A DNA stretch of 64,000 bases from Prostheceraeus crozeri (lineage: Eukaryota; Platyhelminthes; Polycladida; Euryleptidae). The position numbers and the translations under genes are program-made. Below are positions 20,496-31,439 of this stretch, piece after piece (positions within the stretch are counted from its first letter, which is position 1; each line of letters opens with the position of its first letter). The stretch spans positions 248,001-312,000 of the forward strand of contig CAJQUW010010404.1 of assembly GCA_907163375.1 (NCBI GenBank), in the 5' to 3' direction. The notes under the pieces were generated by a model. The model saw only the letters and a list, made by a program, of their open reading frames with translations, was not told the origin of the DNA and did no database searches.

Positions 20496-21313
20496 ATGGA
20501 TAAAATTAAAGCTGATAATCAAAAAAGAATTCAACAATTAGATGAGTTAATAAAACAAAAAATATTATGAAAGAAAATCATACTCAGCATAGAATGATAA
20601 AAGCTGGTATTCAATCCGATATGTTTGAAAAAATGCAACAAACCGAGCAAGCAAAAACTGATTTTGAAAAAACTATTGAACCATTTAAAACTCTTGAAAA
20701 AGAACTTACAAATAATGATGAACAAATTAATATGGCAGAATTAGCACACAAAACTATATTAGATGATTATGGATTACTAGAATCAAACATTAATAAGAAA
20801 TTACCAAAATCTATGCAATTTGAACATTCTATTTCATTTATAGATGGAAAAACAATACCTAGATTTTGTCTCGGACAAAAAGAAATATTTCCACAACCTT
20901 TTCGAGGTTTAATTTTTTCACCAGATAAATCTCCTTTTAGTTTAGATAGAAATTTTGTTGATCTTTTAAGAGGAGCAGATTTAAAAAATTATGCTGTAGA
21001 AGATCTCATAAAATATAAAGCTATGCTAGATAGAGTTGATGTAGTAAAAACTCTTAAACGTCATGAACAATTAGAAAATTTATTATCAACGGGAGTCAAA
21101 GTAGGAAAAGGTTTTAAAACTGAAACAACTGTATTTTTGCCAGATGATCCACAAGAATTACTAAATAGATTAAATATTTTAATATCTGCAATAAAAGAAG
21201 GACATAATTCTAGTTTCAATGAAATTCACGCTATATTAAAAAGACTGTTAGAAAAGAAGATTCTAAATGAAGAGGACTATAAAAGTATAGCTGAAATATG
21301 TTGTTGTTTTTAA
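20496..21313 (+). CDS. Conserved coiled-coil Polinton B protein of unknown function
   Basis: A short frame begins MDKIKADNQKRIQQLDELIK at 20496 and stops at about 20568. The main frame (20567-21313, 248 aa) continues the same helical, charged character in another frame, so an indel near 20565 probably splits one gene of about 270 aa. The main part has an N-terminal coiled coil, a central GKTIPRFCLGQKEIFPQPFR and GLIFSPDKSPFSLD segment, then a helical half (LENLLSTGVKVGKGFKTE and LLEKKILNEEDYKSIAEICC). The type recurs in AT-rich Polintons next to the penton gene. No catalytic motif seen. Confidence 0.5.
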
Positions 21314-21370
21314 TTTTTTATAAGAAAAATATTTCATAAAAAAATATTTATTCAAAATTTTAACTAAAAA

Positions 21371-22117
21371 ATGTGTTCAGCAGATTTAGACAAAATTAAT
21401 AATCATTTAGAAAATCTAACAGAGATTTTGGGTTCATCAAAATTTAGTACGACATTAAAAATTATGACAACTACTTCATCACACACTTGTAATTTAGAAC
21501 CCATTCTACATTTGGAACAAAATAAAAATTATCAAATTGCATTGACTAGTTTCTCCAGATTTAACATTATTCAAAATGCTATAAAAGATGTGAATGATCC
21601 ATTTAGATATTCTGCTGATAAAGGTAAAACGTGGAAAATACTGACTTTTCTTCCTGGTTCTTACGAAGTTGAATCAACATCAAATGAAATCAAGAGACAT
21701 TTTGGTATAGCATTTAAAGATAAGAAACAATTACATTTCGCAGTTGAACCAGCAGTTAATAAATTTTTTCTTACTTTAGACGAGAATCATCAAGTTGATT
21801 TTAATCATGATAGATCATTGTCAAAGCTATTAGGATTTAATAAACAAACCTATAGTCAAGGTTATCATTTAGGTGAAAAAATTCCAAAAATAACTGAAAT
21901 AAATTCAATTGTTGTACATTGTGACATTATTGAAATAGGATATATAAATGGTAAATCGTCAAATTTAATATTCAGTTTTCCAGCTTTTACTGTACCCATT
22001 GGTCATAGATTAAATGTATTTCCACAAACATTAATATATTTCCCTATGACAAGAAAAACTATTAACAGCATTGACATTAGAATCACTGATGAGAAAGGAA
22101 ATAAATTCTTGAGGTGA
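21371..22117 (+). CDS. Penton (minor capsid) protein of Polinton B
   Basis: 248-aa frame from ATG 21371. After a short helical lead, the single-jelly-roll penton pattern appears: LEPILHLEQNKNYQIALTSF, then SRFNIIQNA, LPGSYEVESTSNEIKRHF (the 'GaYei..in' segment), LSKLLGFNKQTYSQGYHLGE, and IVVHCDIIEIGYINGKSSNL with FSFPAFTVPIGHRLNVFP. The end NSIDIRITDEKGNKFLR fits the final strands. The TGA at 22115 falls just before the last strand expected in the family, so the protein may be slightly truncated. It forms the capsid vertices in relatives. Flanked by the coiled-coil gene and the ATPase, same strand. Confidence 0.72.
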   Translation: MCSADLDKINNHLENLTEILGSSKFSTTLKIMTTTSSHTCNLEPILHLEQNKNYQIALTSFSRFNIIQNAIKDVNDPFRYSADKGKTWKILTFLPGSYEVESTSNEIKRHFGIAFKDKKQLHFAVEPAVNKFFLTLDENHQVDFNHDRSLSKLLGFNKQTYSQGYHLGEKIPKITEINSIVVHCDIIEIGYINGKSSNLIFSFPAFTVPIGHRLNVFPQTLIYFPMTRKTINSIDIRITDEKGNKFLR

Positions 22118-22179
22118 ACAGATTATGATAGATCTTTTGGCTAGAGAAGTTTTATTTTCTCAAAAGATTTTTATTAAAA

Positions 22180-22961
22180 ATGAGTGAAGAAATTTTTACA
22201 AAATTACCATTAAATAAAAAAAACTCAAATTTAATCATCATCCAAATTTATCTGATGAAGTTTTGTCAGTTATTTGTGGAAGATCAGGATGAGGAAAAAC
22301 ATATTTATTATTTAAAATTTTAACAACTCCAAATTTTTTGGATTATAACTTACATATCTTTTAATTTATACAACAACAGCAGAACTATCAATCTTTAGAA
22401 TATGGATTTGAAAATAATCTTAAAAAAACAGCAACTGCTTCATTATTCAAAGAATATGAAAAATCTGAATATGAAGAAAAATAAGTTCGTGGTGTGAAGA
22501 AGCAGCAAAAAATAATCAGTTAGTAGAATCTAATGAAAATAATCACATAAAGATACAATTAATGGATGATAGTGGTAATATGCAAGATCCTAGTAAACTA
22601 GATAAAACAATGAAACATTGTGTAATTTTTGATGATTGTGTTAATGATAGAAATCAGTCAGTTCAGAGAAATTATTTCACAAGAGGTAGACATAACAACT
22701 GTAGTGTTTTTTTTTTTAACACAAAGTACATGTATGTATTCATTAGATGGAAGTGTTATTAGAAAGAATGCAAATATATTTATACTATTTGAAATAAATG
22801 CAAGAAATTTATGTGATTTGTTAAGAGATTTATGTATAAGAGATAAAGATGAATTCAAACATTCGTGTAATAATGCTTGGTCAAACGATTATGGCTTCAT
22901 TACAATTAATATTGATAAAAAAATACATGATAGAGTTATAGAAAATATTTTCGCGGAGTGA
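22180..22961 (+). pseudogene. Genome-packaging ATPase of Polinton B, stop in Walker A
   Basis: ATG at 22180 (MSEEIFTKLPLNKK). After a frame change the P-loop reads GRSG-stop-GKTYLLFKIL at about 22285-22315: a TGA sits inside the Walker A motif. Further stops and shifts follow to about 22560. Then HCVIFDDCVNDRN (Walker B, about 22615-22655), a frame change at the poly-T run near 22708, and NANIFILFEINARNLCDLLR plus AWSNDYGFITINI complete the A32-type ATPase. Only the catalytic landmarks and gene order support the call; the gene is dead as read. Confidence 0.72.
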
Positions 22962-22999
22962 TCGAATAATTTTTTCTTATAAATTTTTTCTAAAAAAAA

Positions 23000-23310
23000 A
23001 TTTAAAAAAATATATGGAATGCGTACAAGATAGAACATGTACCAGTTTTAAAAGATTATCGTCATCCTACAAATCCTGTAAATTCGAAGAAAGAAGTTAA
23101 ATTTTACTACCATCGCAGATATATGCAATTTGTTAAATATTATAAAATATAAATGGTATAAAAAGTTATGAAAGAACAAAGAATTTTCCACTTTGTTTAA
23201 GAAGTTTTAGAGAATTTTTAGAATAGAATGATTTATGGTGGTTAATTAATAAAGAACATTTAACAGTTTATGATTTACAAACATAACGACAATTGAATAT
23301 ACCTTTATTT
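23000..23310 (+). pseudogene. Degenerate small frame between ATPase and PolB
   Basis: A short readable stretch WNAYKIEHVPVLKDYRHPTN with VKFYYHRRYMQFVKYYK around 23015-23150 is interrupted by stops and looks like a former coding sequence. The following 23160-23310 is broken in all frames. Downstream are poly-A/T-rich short repeats containing ATCATAATTTC (23330-23410). Family not recognised. Confidence 0.3.
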
Positions 23311-23423
23311 ATTTCAGATTAAAAATAAAATCATAATTTCTTTTTCAATAAAAATCATAATTTCTGTTGAAAAAAAAATCATAATTTCTTTTGAAAAAAA
23401 AATCATAATTTTCTTTAAAAAAT

Positions 23424-26400
23424 ATGAATTGTAAGATGAATAAAGGTACGAAACCTATTGTTGATGCATAAGTAAAAAAAGAAATTGTAGAATTTGATGA
23501 AGAAATTGCTTCATTAAAGAAACAGAGATTGATCAAAGAAAAACAGAAACGTACACAAAAACAGAAGCGTAGTATTAAACGTAGTATTAAAAAACAGAAA
23601 CGTGAAACAAAAGAAATATTAGAGACTCCTATTACTGATATTCTTTTTGATGATAGAATTAGGGATGAACTTGGTGATGATTTTTCAGTTTATTTAATCC
23701 GAATGAAATTAAATATGAAAATGTATCTTTTGTTGATGTAGTAAATGATATCCGGAAACTTTTAGCAAATGGTAAATTTATTAATTTACTTGGAAAATTT
23801 ATTAAAGATCAGAAAAATATAATTCAAAATTTTTACGTAACCTTCTATAATAAAAAATCAATAGAAACATGGTTTTCCAATCTGGATGAGAAATCAGATA
23901 GTCATGAATGGTTTTTTACAGGTAATATTAAATATGAAGATTTTGGAATGAAGCTAGTACAAAGATCACATAGAGGTGCAGGTATTAATATGAAATATAG
24001 AATCAAAGAATATTTCGGAGAATATTGTTATATTCCTTCTGAAGATTTTTGTTTTATTAAATGTTATAATGTTTTACGAGGTTTTAATGAAGAACAAGGG
24101 GAAGTGATGAAAGAAATGTTTAATAATTTTTTATATAAAGAGAAAGCCACATCTAGAACAGGAGTAATGTCAAACTGCAAATTTTCTCAGTTCATTAAAT
24201 ATTTTGGAGAAAGTGTTCAGTATTACGGTCCTTCGAATCGTCATTTAAATCCTAGAGGAATTTAAACGTTTCATAATTATGTTTATTACAATTATTTTCA
24301 CGAAGGTTCAACAATTGGACACTTTTGTTTAATTAATAAATGTCATAAATTAAAGGCTATTAGAGAAATTGAAAATAATTTCAAACCAATATATAAAACA
24401 GTTACTGATGAAAATCTAGCAACGCGTCCATATAAAATCATAACAAAGAAAAAAATTGACTATAGTTCAACATATATTTTGGATCTCGAAACTTTTCCTG
24501 ATCCTAGCTGTTCACTAGCTCATCCTATTCCTTATGCTGTAGGAGCTATTAATTTTAATAAATTTATATGTTGCTTACCGAAACAAAGATTGAAAGAATT
24601 AGAAACACGTTTGTTAAGTGATATGATTAAACAATCAAAAGATGAAAATGAAATTAAGGAACTTAAGAAACAAATAATTGAGTGTAATAATTTAACTGAA
24701 TTAGAATTTAATAAACTTCAAAATTGTGTGAAAATATTTACGAGAACTGAGGATGATGAATGTCCAATACATAATCAATTTTTTAAAACTCTTGGAAAAT
24801 TTAATTATTCGAAAGTAACTTTAATGGCTCACAATTCATCAGGTTTTGATTCCTATTTTCCGATCAAAGCTAATTTTAAATTATCTAAACCTCCTCTTAA
24901 AACTTCAAGAGGAACATTAACTGCTTCATTACAAAATCCTTATACAACTGAATGTGTTAGTATATATATTCAAAAATCTTTTAGATTTAAAAGCAATATG
25001 AAAAAAGAATTCACTTCCATGTAAATTACCACTTCAAACTATTATAATGAAATGTAGTTATCAACATGTAAAAACAAGTCTTTCTAAATGGTGTGAGAAT
25101 TTTAAAATTTCTACCAATGTGTGTAAATTAAATTATGAAATTGGAGACATAACACATGAAAATTATAAAGAAAAAGAAAATGAATGGAGACCATATTTAG
25201 TTAACGATGTTCTTTCTTTAGCTTTTTGTATCTACAAATATAATAATGTTATGCGAGATTTAGTTGGTGAAGATATAATTACTAATTTGACATCCTCTGC
25301 TTTAACATTTAACGGTTGGATGAAAGGCGTACAAAATGACAATATAAATATTCATTCTCATACAGATTCATGGGCTAGAAATTATATTAGAAAATCTGTT
25401 AAAGGTCGAAGAGTTTCAGCAAATATAGGAAAATGCGTATCTCCACTTTGTAACATCTTGTTACCAATATTAAAACAGTATTTACCTGGAAGTAATTTAA
25501 TAGATTTAATGAAACAGTATCGACATTTAGGAGATAAAACTGAAATTTGTAAAAAAAATTTCAAATCAACTACTTGAACAAAAACATGAATTTCTAATGG
25601 CTTTTGATGCAATTCTTTATATCCATCAGCTATGTATGATGAAAATTCAGAATACCCTAAATCTGAATCAGCTAGAAAATTTCGTCAAGAAGAAATAATA
25701 TATTAATTTAATACTGAAACATTTAGACCTAAAACTGGAATATTTACAGTTGTGTTTCAATATCCGAATGATATGTTTTTTCAACTAGTTCCTATAAAAG
25801 ATAAAGTTAAAAATCAAAATAACAATTCTCATGTAAAAGTAATCAGGTTTAGAAATGGTGTATGTTGTGATGTATTAACTTCTGTTGACATACAGGAAAT
25901 TGTTAGATGTGGTGGAAAAATATTATCTATTACCGATGGTATAATCTATGAAGAAAATTATCACGTTTCATTATTTCGAAAATACATTGAGAAACTTTAT
26001 AATTTGAAAAAAATATATAAAACAGAAGGAAACACTGTGGGCGATGAGTTAATTAAATTATTGATGAATTCGCTATATGGCAAAACTGAACAAAAAGATA
26101 TAACCACTAAATATCATTTATAGAATGAAAATACACTGAAAAAAAATTTTACACAAGAATTAAAAGATTATGAAAAATTAAATGATGAACAATATTTAGC
26201 GAAAGTAGAAATGGAAGATGATGAATTTCTTAAAGCTAATATTGTAAAAGATGGGAAGACGTCATTCATGCCATCACATTTAGGTTCTTTTATTCTTTCT
26301 CACTCTAGAAGAATCATGAATAACTTTATTTTAGAAATTAATGGTTTCAACGAAAGATACATTCATTATACAGATACCGATAATATATACACTTCTAATG

Positions 26401-26872
26401 AACTCTTCAATAAATTAGATGCTGCTGGATATGTTGGGGGAGAATTGTGTCAAGGAAAAAATGATTATGGAAATGGTGGAATTATTTTTGCAATGCATAT
26501 TGTACTTAAAGTAAAATACTGTATTACTGTAGATGAACAGGGAAGACTTAGCGAAAAGAAAACATTTAAAGGATAATCGGAAGATAAAGTAAAAGTAGAA
26601 GATTTTCTAAAATTATATTCGGGTAAAACATTATCGACTATAGTTAATAAACCATGGAAGAGATCTTTAGAAACTGGAATTAGTATTCCCAATAAAAATA
26701 ATAATAGTGAAGAAGAAATTTTTCTGGTCAAATAAATATTCTTATACGTCAAGCACCTGATGAAAATGAAATTATGTTACCATATAACGGAGAAGATATT
26801 CAAGCTGAAATATTTCAAACAATCTTCGTTGAGAGTAATTTATTTGATGATGATGATAATACGTGGGAATAA
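23424..26872 (+). pseudogene. Protein-primed family B DNA polymerase (PolB) of Polinton B, fragmented
   Basis: Replicative polymerase of Polintons. The lysine-rich N-terminus (KRTQKQKRSIKRSIKKQKRE, about 23545) is followed by a broken linker. Exonuclease domain: LDLETFPDP with D-x-E (about 24479), MAHNSSGFDSYF (about 24826), YLVNDVLSLAF (about 25195). Polymerase domain: motif A NSLYPSAMYD (about 25612) next to a frame break, motif B KLLMNSLYGK (about 26055), motif C YTDTDNIY (26367) with both aspartates kept. The final acidic tail (NLFDDDDNTWE) ends at 26872. At least six stops or shifts occur, at about 23470, 23740, 24265, 25022, 25575, 26121 and 26574. The palm residues remain, but no continuous protein can be made. 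Confidence 0.85.
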
Positions 26873-26981
26873 AATCATTTTTATATCTAAAAAATTATTT
26901 TATGACTAAAAATTTTATTACATCTAGAAATTTATATCTAAAAAATTTATATTTAAAAATTTAATTCATTAATTATAGCAC

Positions 26982-27447
26982 TCACACTTTTATTATTGAC
27001 TTTTTCTCTTCAATTGTTTGTTTTGCTTCAGCTAATGTAGATTTGGCATCAGATATTATTGGTGTTGCTTTTTTCAAGGCATTTCTTACATCATCAATGC
27101 CAGATTTTAAACATTTCAATGTATCATTATTTGTTAATCTGTTAGGTATTGCTATACCAAATTTTGCATTTAAATGATTATTTTGAGCTAAATGATTATT
27201 TTGAGCTAAATTATTTTTTCTAGCTGTATAAAGAATTTGACCTTGTCGAGGTATAAACAAATTTTTTAATTGTTGTGATTGACGAATGTATTACTTATAT
27301 GTCACAGGTAGTAATAGGTTGCATATTTTGATGAAATTGTTATTCCATATGTTTACCGCATGGTGTGTTTTTCATATGAGAATATAATAACGCTTGATTT
27401 GTAAAACGCATATTACAAACTGGACAAATTTGAGTCATTTCCATTTT
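26982..27447 (-). pseudogene. Zinc-finger plus helical protein of Polinton B (minus strand)
   Basis: Read from 27447: MEMTQICPVCNMRFTNQALL then SHMKNTPCGKHM, a C2H2/C2HC-like finger. Stops follow at about 27345 and 27300, then the frame 27260-26982: a basic stretch (ARKNNLAQNNHLAQNNHL, containing a short internal duplication) and a charged helix ending in EEKKSIIKV. It is the only minus-strand gene between PolB and the protease and lies convergent to PolB. Small C2H2-bearing genes are seen in many Polintons; DNA or RNA binding is inferred. Confidence 0.45.
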
Positions 27448-27532
27448 TTATTTTTTATTTTTATGTGAGAAAAATTTATTTTTTATTTTCATGAGAAAAT
27501 AATTTTTATGATATATCTTTTATTGTTAGGAA

Positions 27533-28402
27533 ATGATGTTACCAAATGTTGGTGGAGGTGCATATATCCCGAATAATCGTGAATCAGAAGTAGAAATAGA
27601 AAATTATATCATGGAAACTGGAGACGTTTTATCTGGTCTGTTTCATGTTTCTATTCTTCCACAACAAAATACAGAGTTAACAAATAAACAATATGTTGAT
27701 ACACAAATCAATGACTTAAAAGAAAAATATATAAACGATGTTTTGGTTCCACTGATGAATGAATTAAGGTTGCTAAAACTTAATGACAAATCATTAAACG
27801 AAAAATGGTTAAAACTTGATAAAAAGGATAGAGAGCTAGAAGCAGATATAGCAAAACTTTTAAAAAAATTTCAGAATAATCAAAAATTTTAACATTACTT
27901 TCTATAAATTTAAAATCTGCAGTCATTAAAAATAAACATCAGATACAACTATTGAGAGAACAGTTAGAAAATGAATTAGAAAAACTACCTAAAATATTTT
28001 AAACTTTTAAATAGTTACAAGCTACATTCCAAAAAAATGTTGATGAATTAAGTTCTAAAATAACTCAGCAAATGAAAAGGATGAGTAGAATAATAATTGA
28101 AAGGAAACTCACTTAATCAAAAAGTTGATAAAATGAAAACTCTTAAAATCAATTTAGAAAATGAATTACAGAAAAATTATGAAGGAAATAAAGAACAGTT
28201 AGATGCTGTTAAAAATCAGTTAGATGTTCTTAAATTAAGTTGAAGGCTCTTAAAACGGATTTGAAGATGAATCAGCAGAAAATCCAAGTTAATAGAAAAG
28301 AAATTAAAGTACATCACACGCTGCTTAAAGCAATAGATAAAGTGCAAAAGCAAATTAATAAAGTTTTCACGCGGTTGTTGTCCATTCACAAACGGAAATC
28401 TT
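27533..28402 (+). pseudogene. Long coiled-coil, fibre-like protein of Polinton B
   Basis: The intact first part (27533-27892, 119 aa) starts MMLPNVGGGAYIPNNRESEV, has a short beta-type segment with ELTNKQYVDTQINDLKEKY, and turns into a continuous heptad-rich helix (LNEKWLKLDKKDRELEADIA). After the stop the same helical character continues in other frames to about 28402 (HQIQLLREQLENELEKL; KTDLKMNQQKIQVNRKEI; LLKAIDKVQKQINKVFTRLL). The former protein of about 290 residues would be a long coiled coil. The T-N-K-x-Y-V-D element before a coil resembles trimeric fibre or attachment stalks; that comparison is tentative. Confidence 0.45.
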
Positions 28403-28449
28403 AATCATAAACGTAAATCTTAATCACGAATTAAAATTATAACCTAAAA

Positions 28450-28695
28450 ATGTCTGTAATTTATATACACGATCTTCAACATTTTGCTTCAAATAAAAAA
28501 ATTGCCCATGAACCATCTATGAAATCTGTTTACAGTGTAAAATCAATCCAAAAAGAAGGAGATAGTGTAAACAGCCGAGCTGGAATATTTTCAAGTGCAA
28601 GCAAAACTAATAAGACTATTTTAAATAATTTCAGATTAACTAACTTTAAAGATTTAATTTCAGTATCAACCACAGAATCAAGCAATCGAAAATAA
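28450..28695 (+). CDS. Small virion-like protein, paralogue a (Polinton B)
   Basis: 81-aa frame starting MSVIYIHDLQHFASNKKIAH. Its first 30 residues are nearly the same as those of the next gene (28763), including KHFASNKK-type and PSMKSVY segments, and both share AGIFSx. It then diverges and ends early. It looks like a shortened tandem duplicate of the downstream gene. Function unknown. Confidence 0.5.
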   Translation: MSVIYIHDLQHFASNKKIAHEPSMKSVYSVKSIQKEGDSVNSRAGIFSSASKTNKTILNNFRLTNFKDLISVSTTESSNRK

Positions 28696-28762
28696 TTTTT
28701 TTGTCACAAATAATTTTTTTGTCATAAATATCTTTCCCAAAAGTCAAATTTATTCCTAAAAA

Positions 28763-29272
28763 ATGCCTATAATTTATAAACACAATCTTAAACATTTTGC
28801 TTCAAACAAAAAAACTGCACGTCAACCATCTATGAAATCTGTTTACCATTATAACATTTTAGAAACTATTCAAAATGAAGTAGAAGGTGTAGACAGCGGA
28901 GCTGGAATATTTTCTGGCATCAGTGATAATATAGGAAGTATCGTTAATGTTATTAAAAATAATAAAGATTTAATTACATCTGCCACAAAAGGAGCCGCTG
29001 CTATAGGTAGTTCAGCTAGTGCAATATCAAATGCTGTTAAGTTTCAAAACGAATTAAAACAACTAGAAACTATTCGTAAACTTAAGAATGATTCTGAAAA
29101 ACTAAAAAAATTAAAAAAGCCTTCAGAGGAAACAAAAAACAAAATTGCTAACATAGCCGCTGAAAGTAAACAGGAGAAGAAATCAATTGAAGAAATAAGA
29201 GGTAATGGTTTAGCAAAATTCAAAAATAAATTCGAAAAAGGAAACCTAAGAAAATATTTTTTCTGTGTGTGA
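28763..29272 (+). CDS. Membrane-active minor virion-like protein, paralogue b (Polinton B)
   Basis: 169-aa intact frame, MPIIYKHNLKHFASNKKTAR. An alanine/glycine-rich amphipathic segment (DLITSATKGAAAIGSSASAI, residues about 70-90) follows GAGIFSGISDNIGSI. The rest is a lysine/glutamate helix and a basic tail. A glycine/alanine amphipathic helix just upstream of the MCP is the common position of adenovirus pVI-like, membrane-lytic minor capsid proteins in Polintons. Role inferred from position and composition. Confidence 0.5.
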   Translation: MPIIYKHNLKHFASNKKTARQPSMKSVYHYNILETIQNEVEGVDSGAGIFSGISDNIGSIVNVIKNNKDLITSATKGAAAIGSSASAISNAVKFQNELKQLETIRKLKNDSEKLKKLKKPSEETKNKIANIAAESKQEKKSIEEIRGNGLAKFKNKFEKGNLRKYFFCV

Positions 29273-29391
29273 GAAAAAAAAAATTCTTCCTTAATCAATC
29301 ATTCAGATCGCTTTATCGAAAATAAATTTAAATTAGACGATCCTCCGTTCGTCAGTTACAGTCAAAAAAGAATGACTACATAAGGATTGCT

Positions 29392-30635
29392 ATGAATCCC
29401 GGATTTTCTAGTAGAGTAGATGCTGGAGGAGATTTAATCTTTGAAGTCGACAATCAACAAAGTTATTTATATTTACCTGATTCCTTTTTACACTGTCAAT
29501 ATTCTCTATATAGTGATGCCATTTTCACAACACCATTACCAGATACCGATAATATGGCATTAGAGAATAATTTCTTTCCAAGATTATTTACACAAATGCG
29601 TTTAGATGTTGCAACTCAAAATATAGAATCAATAAGTGATTCTCCAGGTGTAATTGATACAATGCTTTGATTTGTTACAATTGGTGAAAATAATAAAAAG
29701 CATGAAATCGAAGGTTGGTTTTCTGATACTAATGATGGTATAATTGTTGATGATTTAACTCACGCTGGAACAGATGCGGCAGGAATTGCGAAAGATGTAG
29801 AAAATATTGCATATCATTTAAATAAAACAAATAATACTGCATATAAAGAAAGACGTGAGTTTAGCAAGAAAAGTAAACAGACAGTATATTGGTCATTGTC
29901 TCCATTATTCGGATATTTAGATTATGACAAAATATCATATCAATTAAAATTTAAGTTAATAATTCATCGCACAGCAAATAACGAATTAATCTTTTATGGT
30001 AAGACTGGAAAAAAGCATATTTAAAAATTGATAGACTTGAATGGTGGATAAAACATATTACTCCTAGTTTAGAGGTCGAATTAACTATTGCAAAAAGATT
30101 AAACACTAACAAACCAATTCCAGTATATTCTCTAAAGTGTACTGCTAGTTCTGTAACTTTTTCTGAACAAAGATTTAACTGGCATTTTACTAGAACTTCG
30201 AATACTCCAAGATATTTATTACTAACATTTCAAAGAAATAATTCTCCAAGTTTTGATAAGAACAACAATCTTTTCTATATTAACACAATTCGAAGTTTAC
30301 AAGTTGCTTTAAATCAAACCCGATATCCAATTGATTCATTAAGATTCGATGATACCAATAATCAATTTATGGAAGGATATGATGCTTATAGAAATCTTTG
30401 TATAGAATTTGGAGTTGAACCACAATTAACTCCTGGAAATTGGAGACATTTATATCCAGTTTTCTGTTTCGATTTAAGTGCACAATCTGAAGATATTATT
30501 AAAAATGGTTGTGATGTAACAATTAATATTGAAAAGAAAGATTCCACAACTTCATTGATGGCTTATGGTTTATTGCTAGAAGATTTAAAATATTCTATTG
30601 AAATTCTTAATGGAAAGATGGCAAGGATCGGTTAA
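29392..30635 (+). pseudogene. Major capsid protein of Polinton B (one stop, one frameshift)
   Basis: About 410 codons. The N-terminal part from 29392 (SRVDAGGDLIFEVDNQQSYL, LPDSFLHCQYSLYSDAIF, NNFFPRLFTQM) matches the first jelly-roll of Polinton MCPs. A TGA at about 29668 interrupts the frame, which otherwise continues to about 30024. A shift then leads to the second half: YPIDSLRFDDTNNQFMEGYD, then LTPGNWRHLYPVFCFDLSAQ (the conserved LyP.f.FDLs segment) and the last strands to 30635. It is very different from the MCP of Polinton A, so the two elements belong to different Polinton lineages. The true start may be a little upstream of 29392. Confidence 0.75.
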
Positions 30636-30764
30636 AACCCAAGACTTCGTCGATAAGTTAATTAGTATAAATTTCTTAGAATCAAATTATTTAGAATAAA
30701 TTAATAAATTTTTTCTTAACTAGAAGAGATTAGAAAAATTCTTAACTTAAAATTTTTTATTAAA

Positions 30765-31263
30765 AATGTCGCAAGCGAAAAGTAGTAGTAATAATAACAA
30801 AACTGTTGAATTAAAACTACGTAACATTGTTGACAAAAATTCTCCGAAATCTGTTACGATTAACAAAAAGAAATGTTACATAAGTAAACCAATAATGATT
30901 TAAATTACAAGAAGAAAAGAATGAGGGAATTCTCCCCTTAATTCCACTAATGATAGGTGGCATAGCAGCAGCAGGAAGTGTAGCAGGTGGCACACTTAGA
31001 AGAAGTAAATAAAAAAGTAAATAAAAGTAAATAAAAATAAATCAGATAAGGCAGCTTTTAATGAACAAAAACGTCATAATAAAGAGTTTGAGAAAGTTGC
31101 TACGGATGAAGGAATAGTAGATAATTTTATTAGTAAATTAAATTTAGCTGACGAAGGAAAACGAGTTCTCAAAAGAATTCTACATAATGTTGATGATTTA
31201 ATAGAAATAAAAGAAACTAAAGATGGTTCTGGAATATATCTAAGTCCTAGTATGATTAGATAA
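30765..31263 (+). pseudogene. Hydrophobic mu-like small protein of Polinton B
   Basis: ATG 30765 (MSQAKSSSNNNKTVELKLRN) runs to 30902. After a shift, ILPLIPLMIGGIAAAGSVAG (about 30935-30995) forms a glycine/alanine hydrophobic peptide like those in adenovirus-type core/mu proteins. A further part 31050-31263 is charged and helical and ends GSGIYLSPSMIR. Stops at about 31010-31040 break it. Such Gly-rich hydrophobic peptide genes normally lie near the MCP in Polintons. Function inferred. Confidence 0.42.
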
Positions 31264-31439
31264 ATATATTGTTATAAATATAATGATATAATGTCATAAA
31301 TATTTTTTATCTCTATGCTACAAATTCTGCAAATTCAACAAGATCCGAAAATTTAATTAAATTAAAAATTTATAATTCAGATTTATTGAATTTTCTCTTA
31401 AAAGTACACTCTGGCCATCGGCTGCACACCGGAGGTGAC

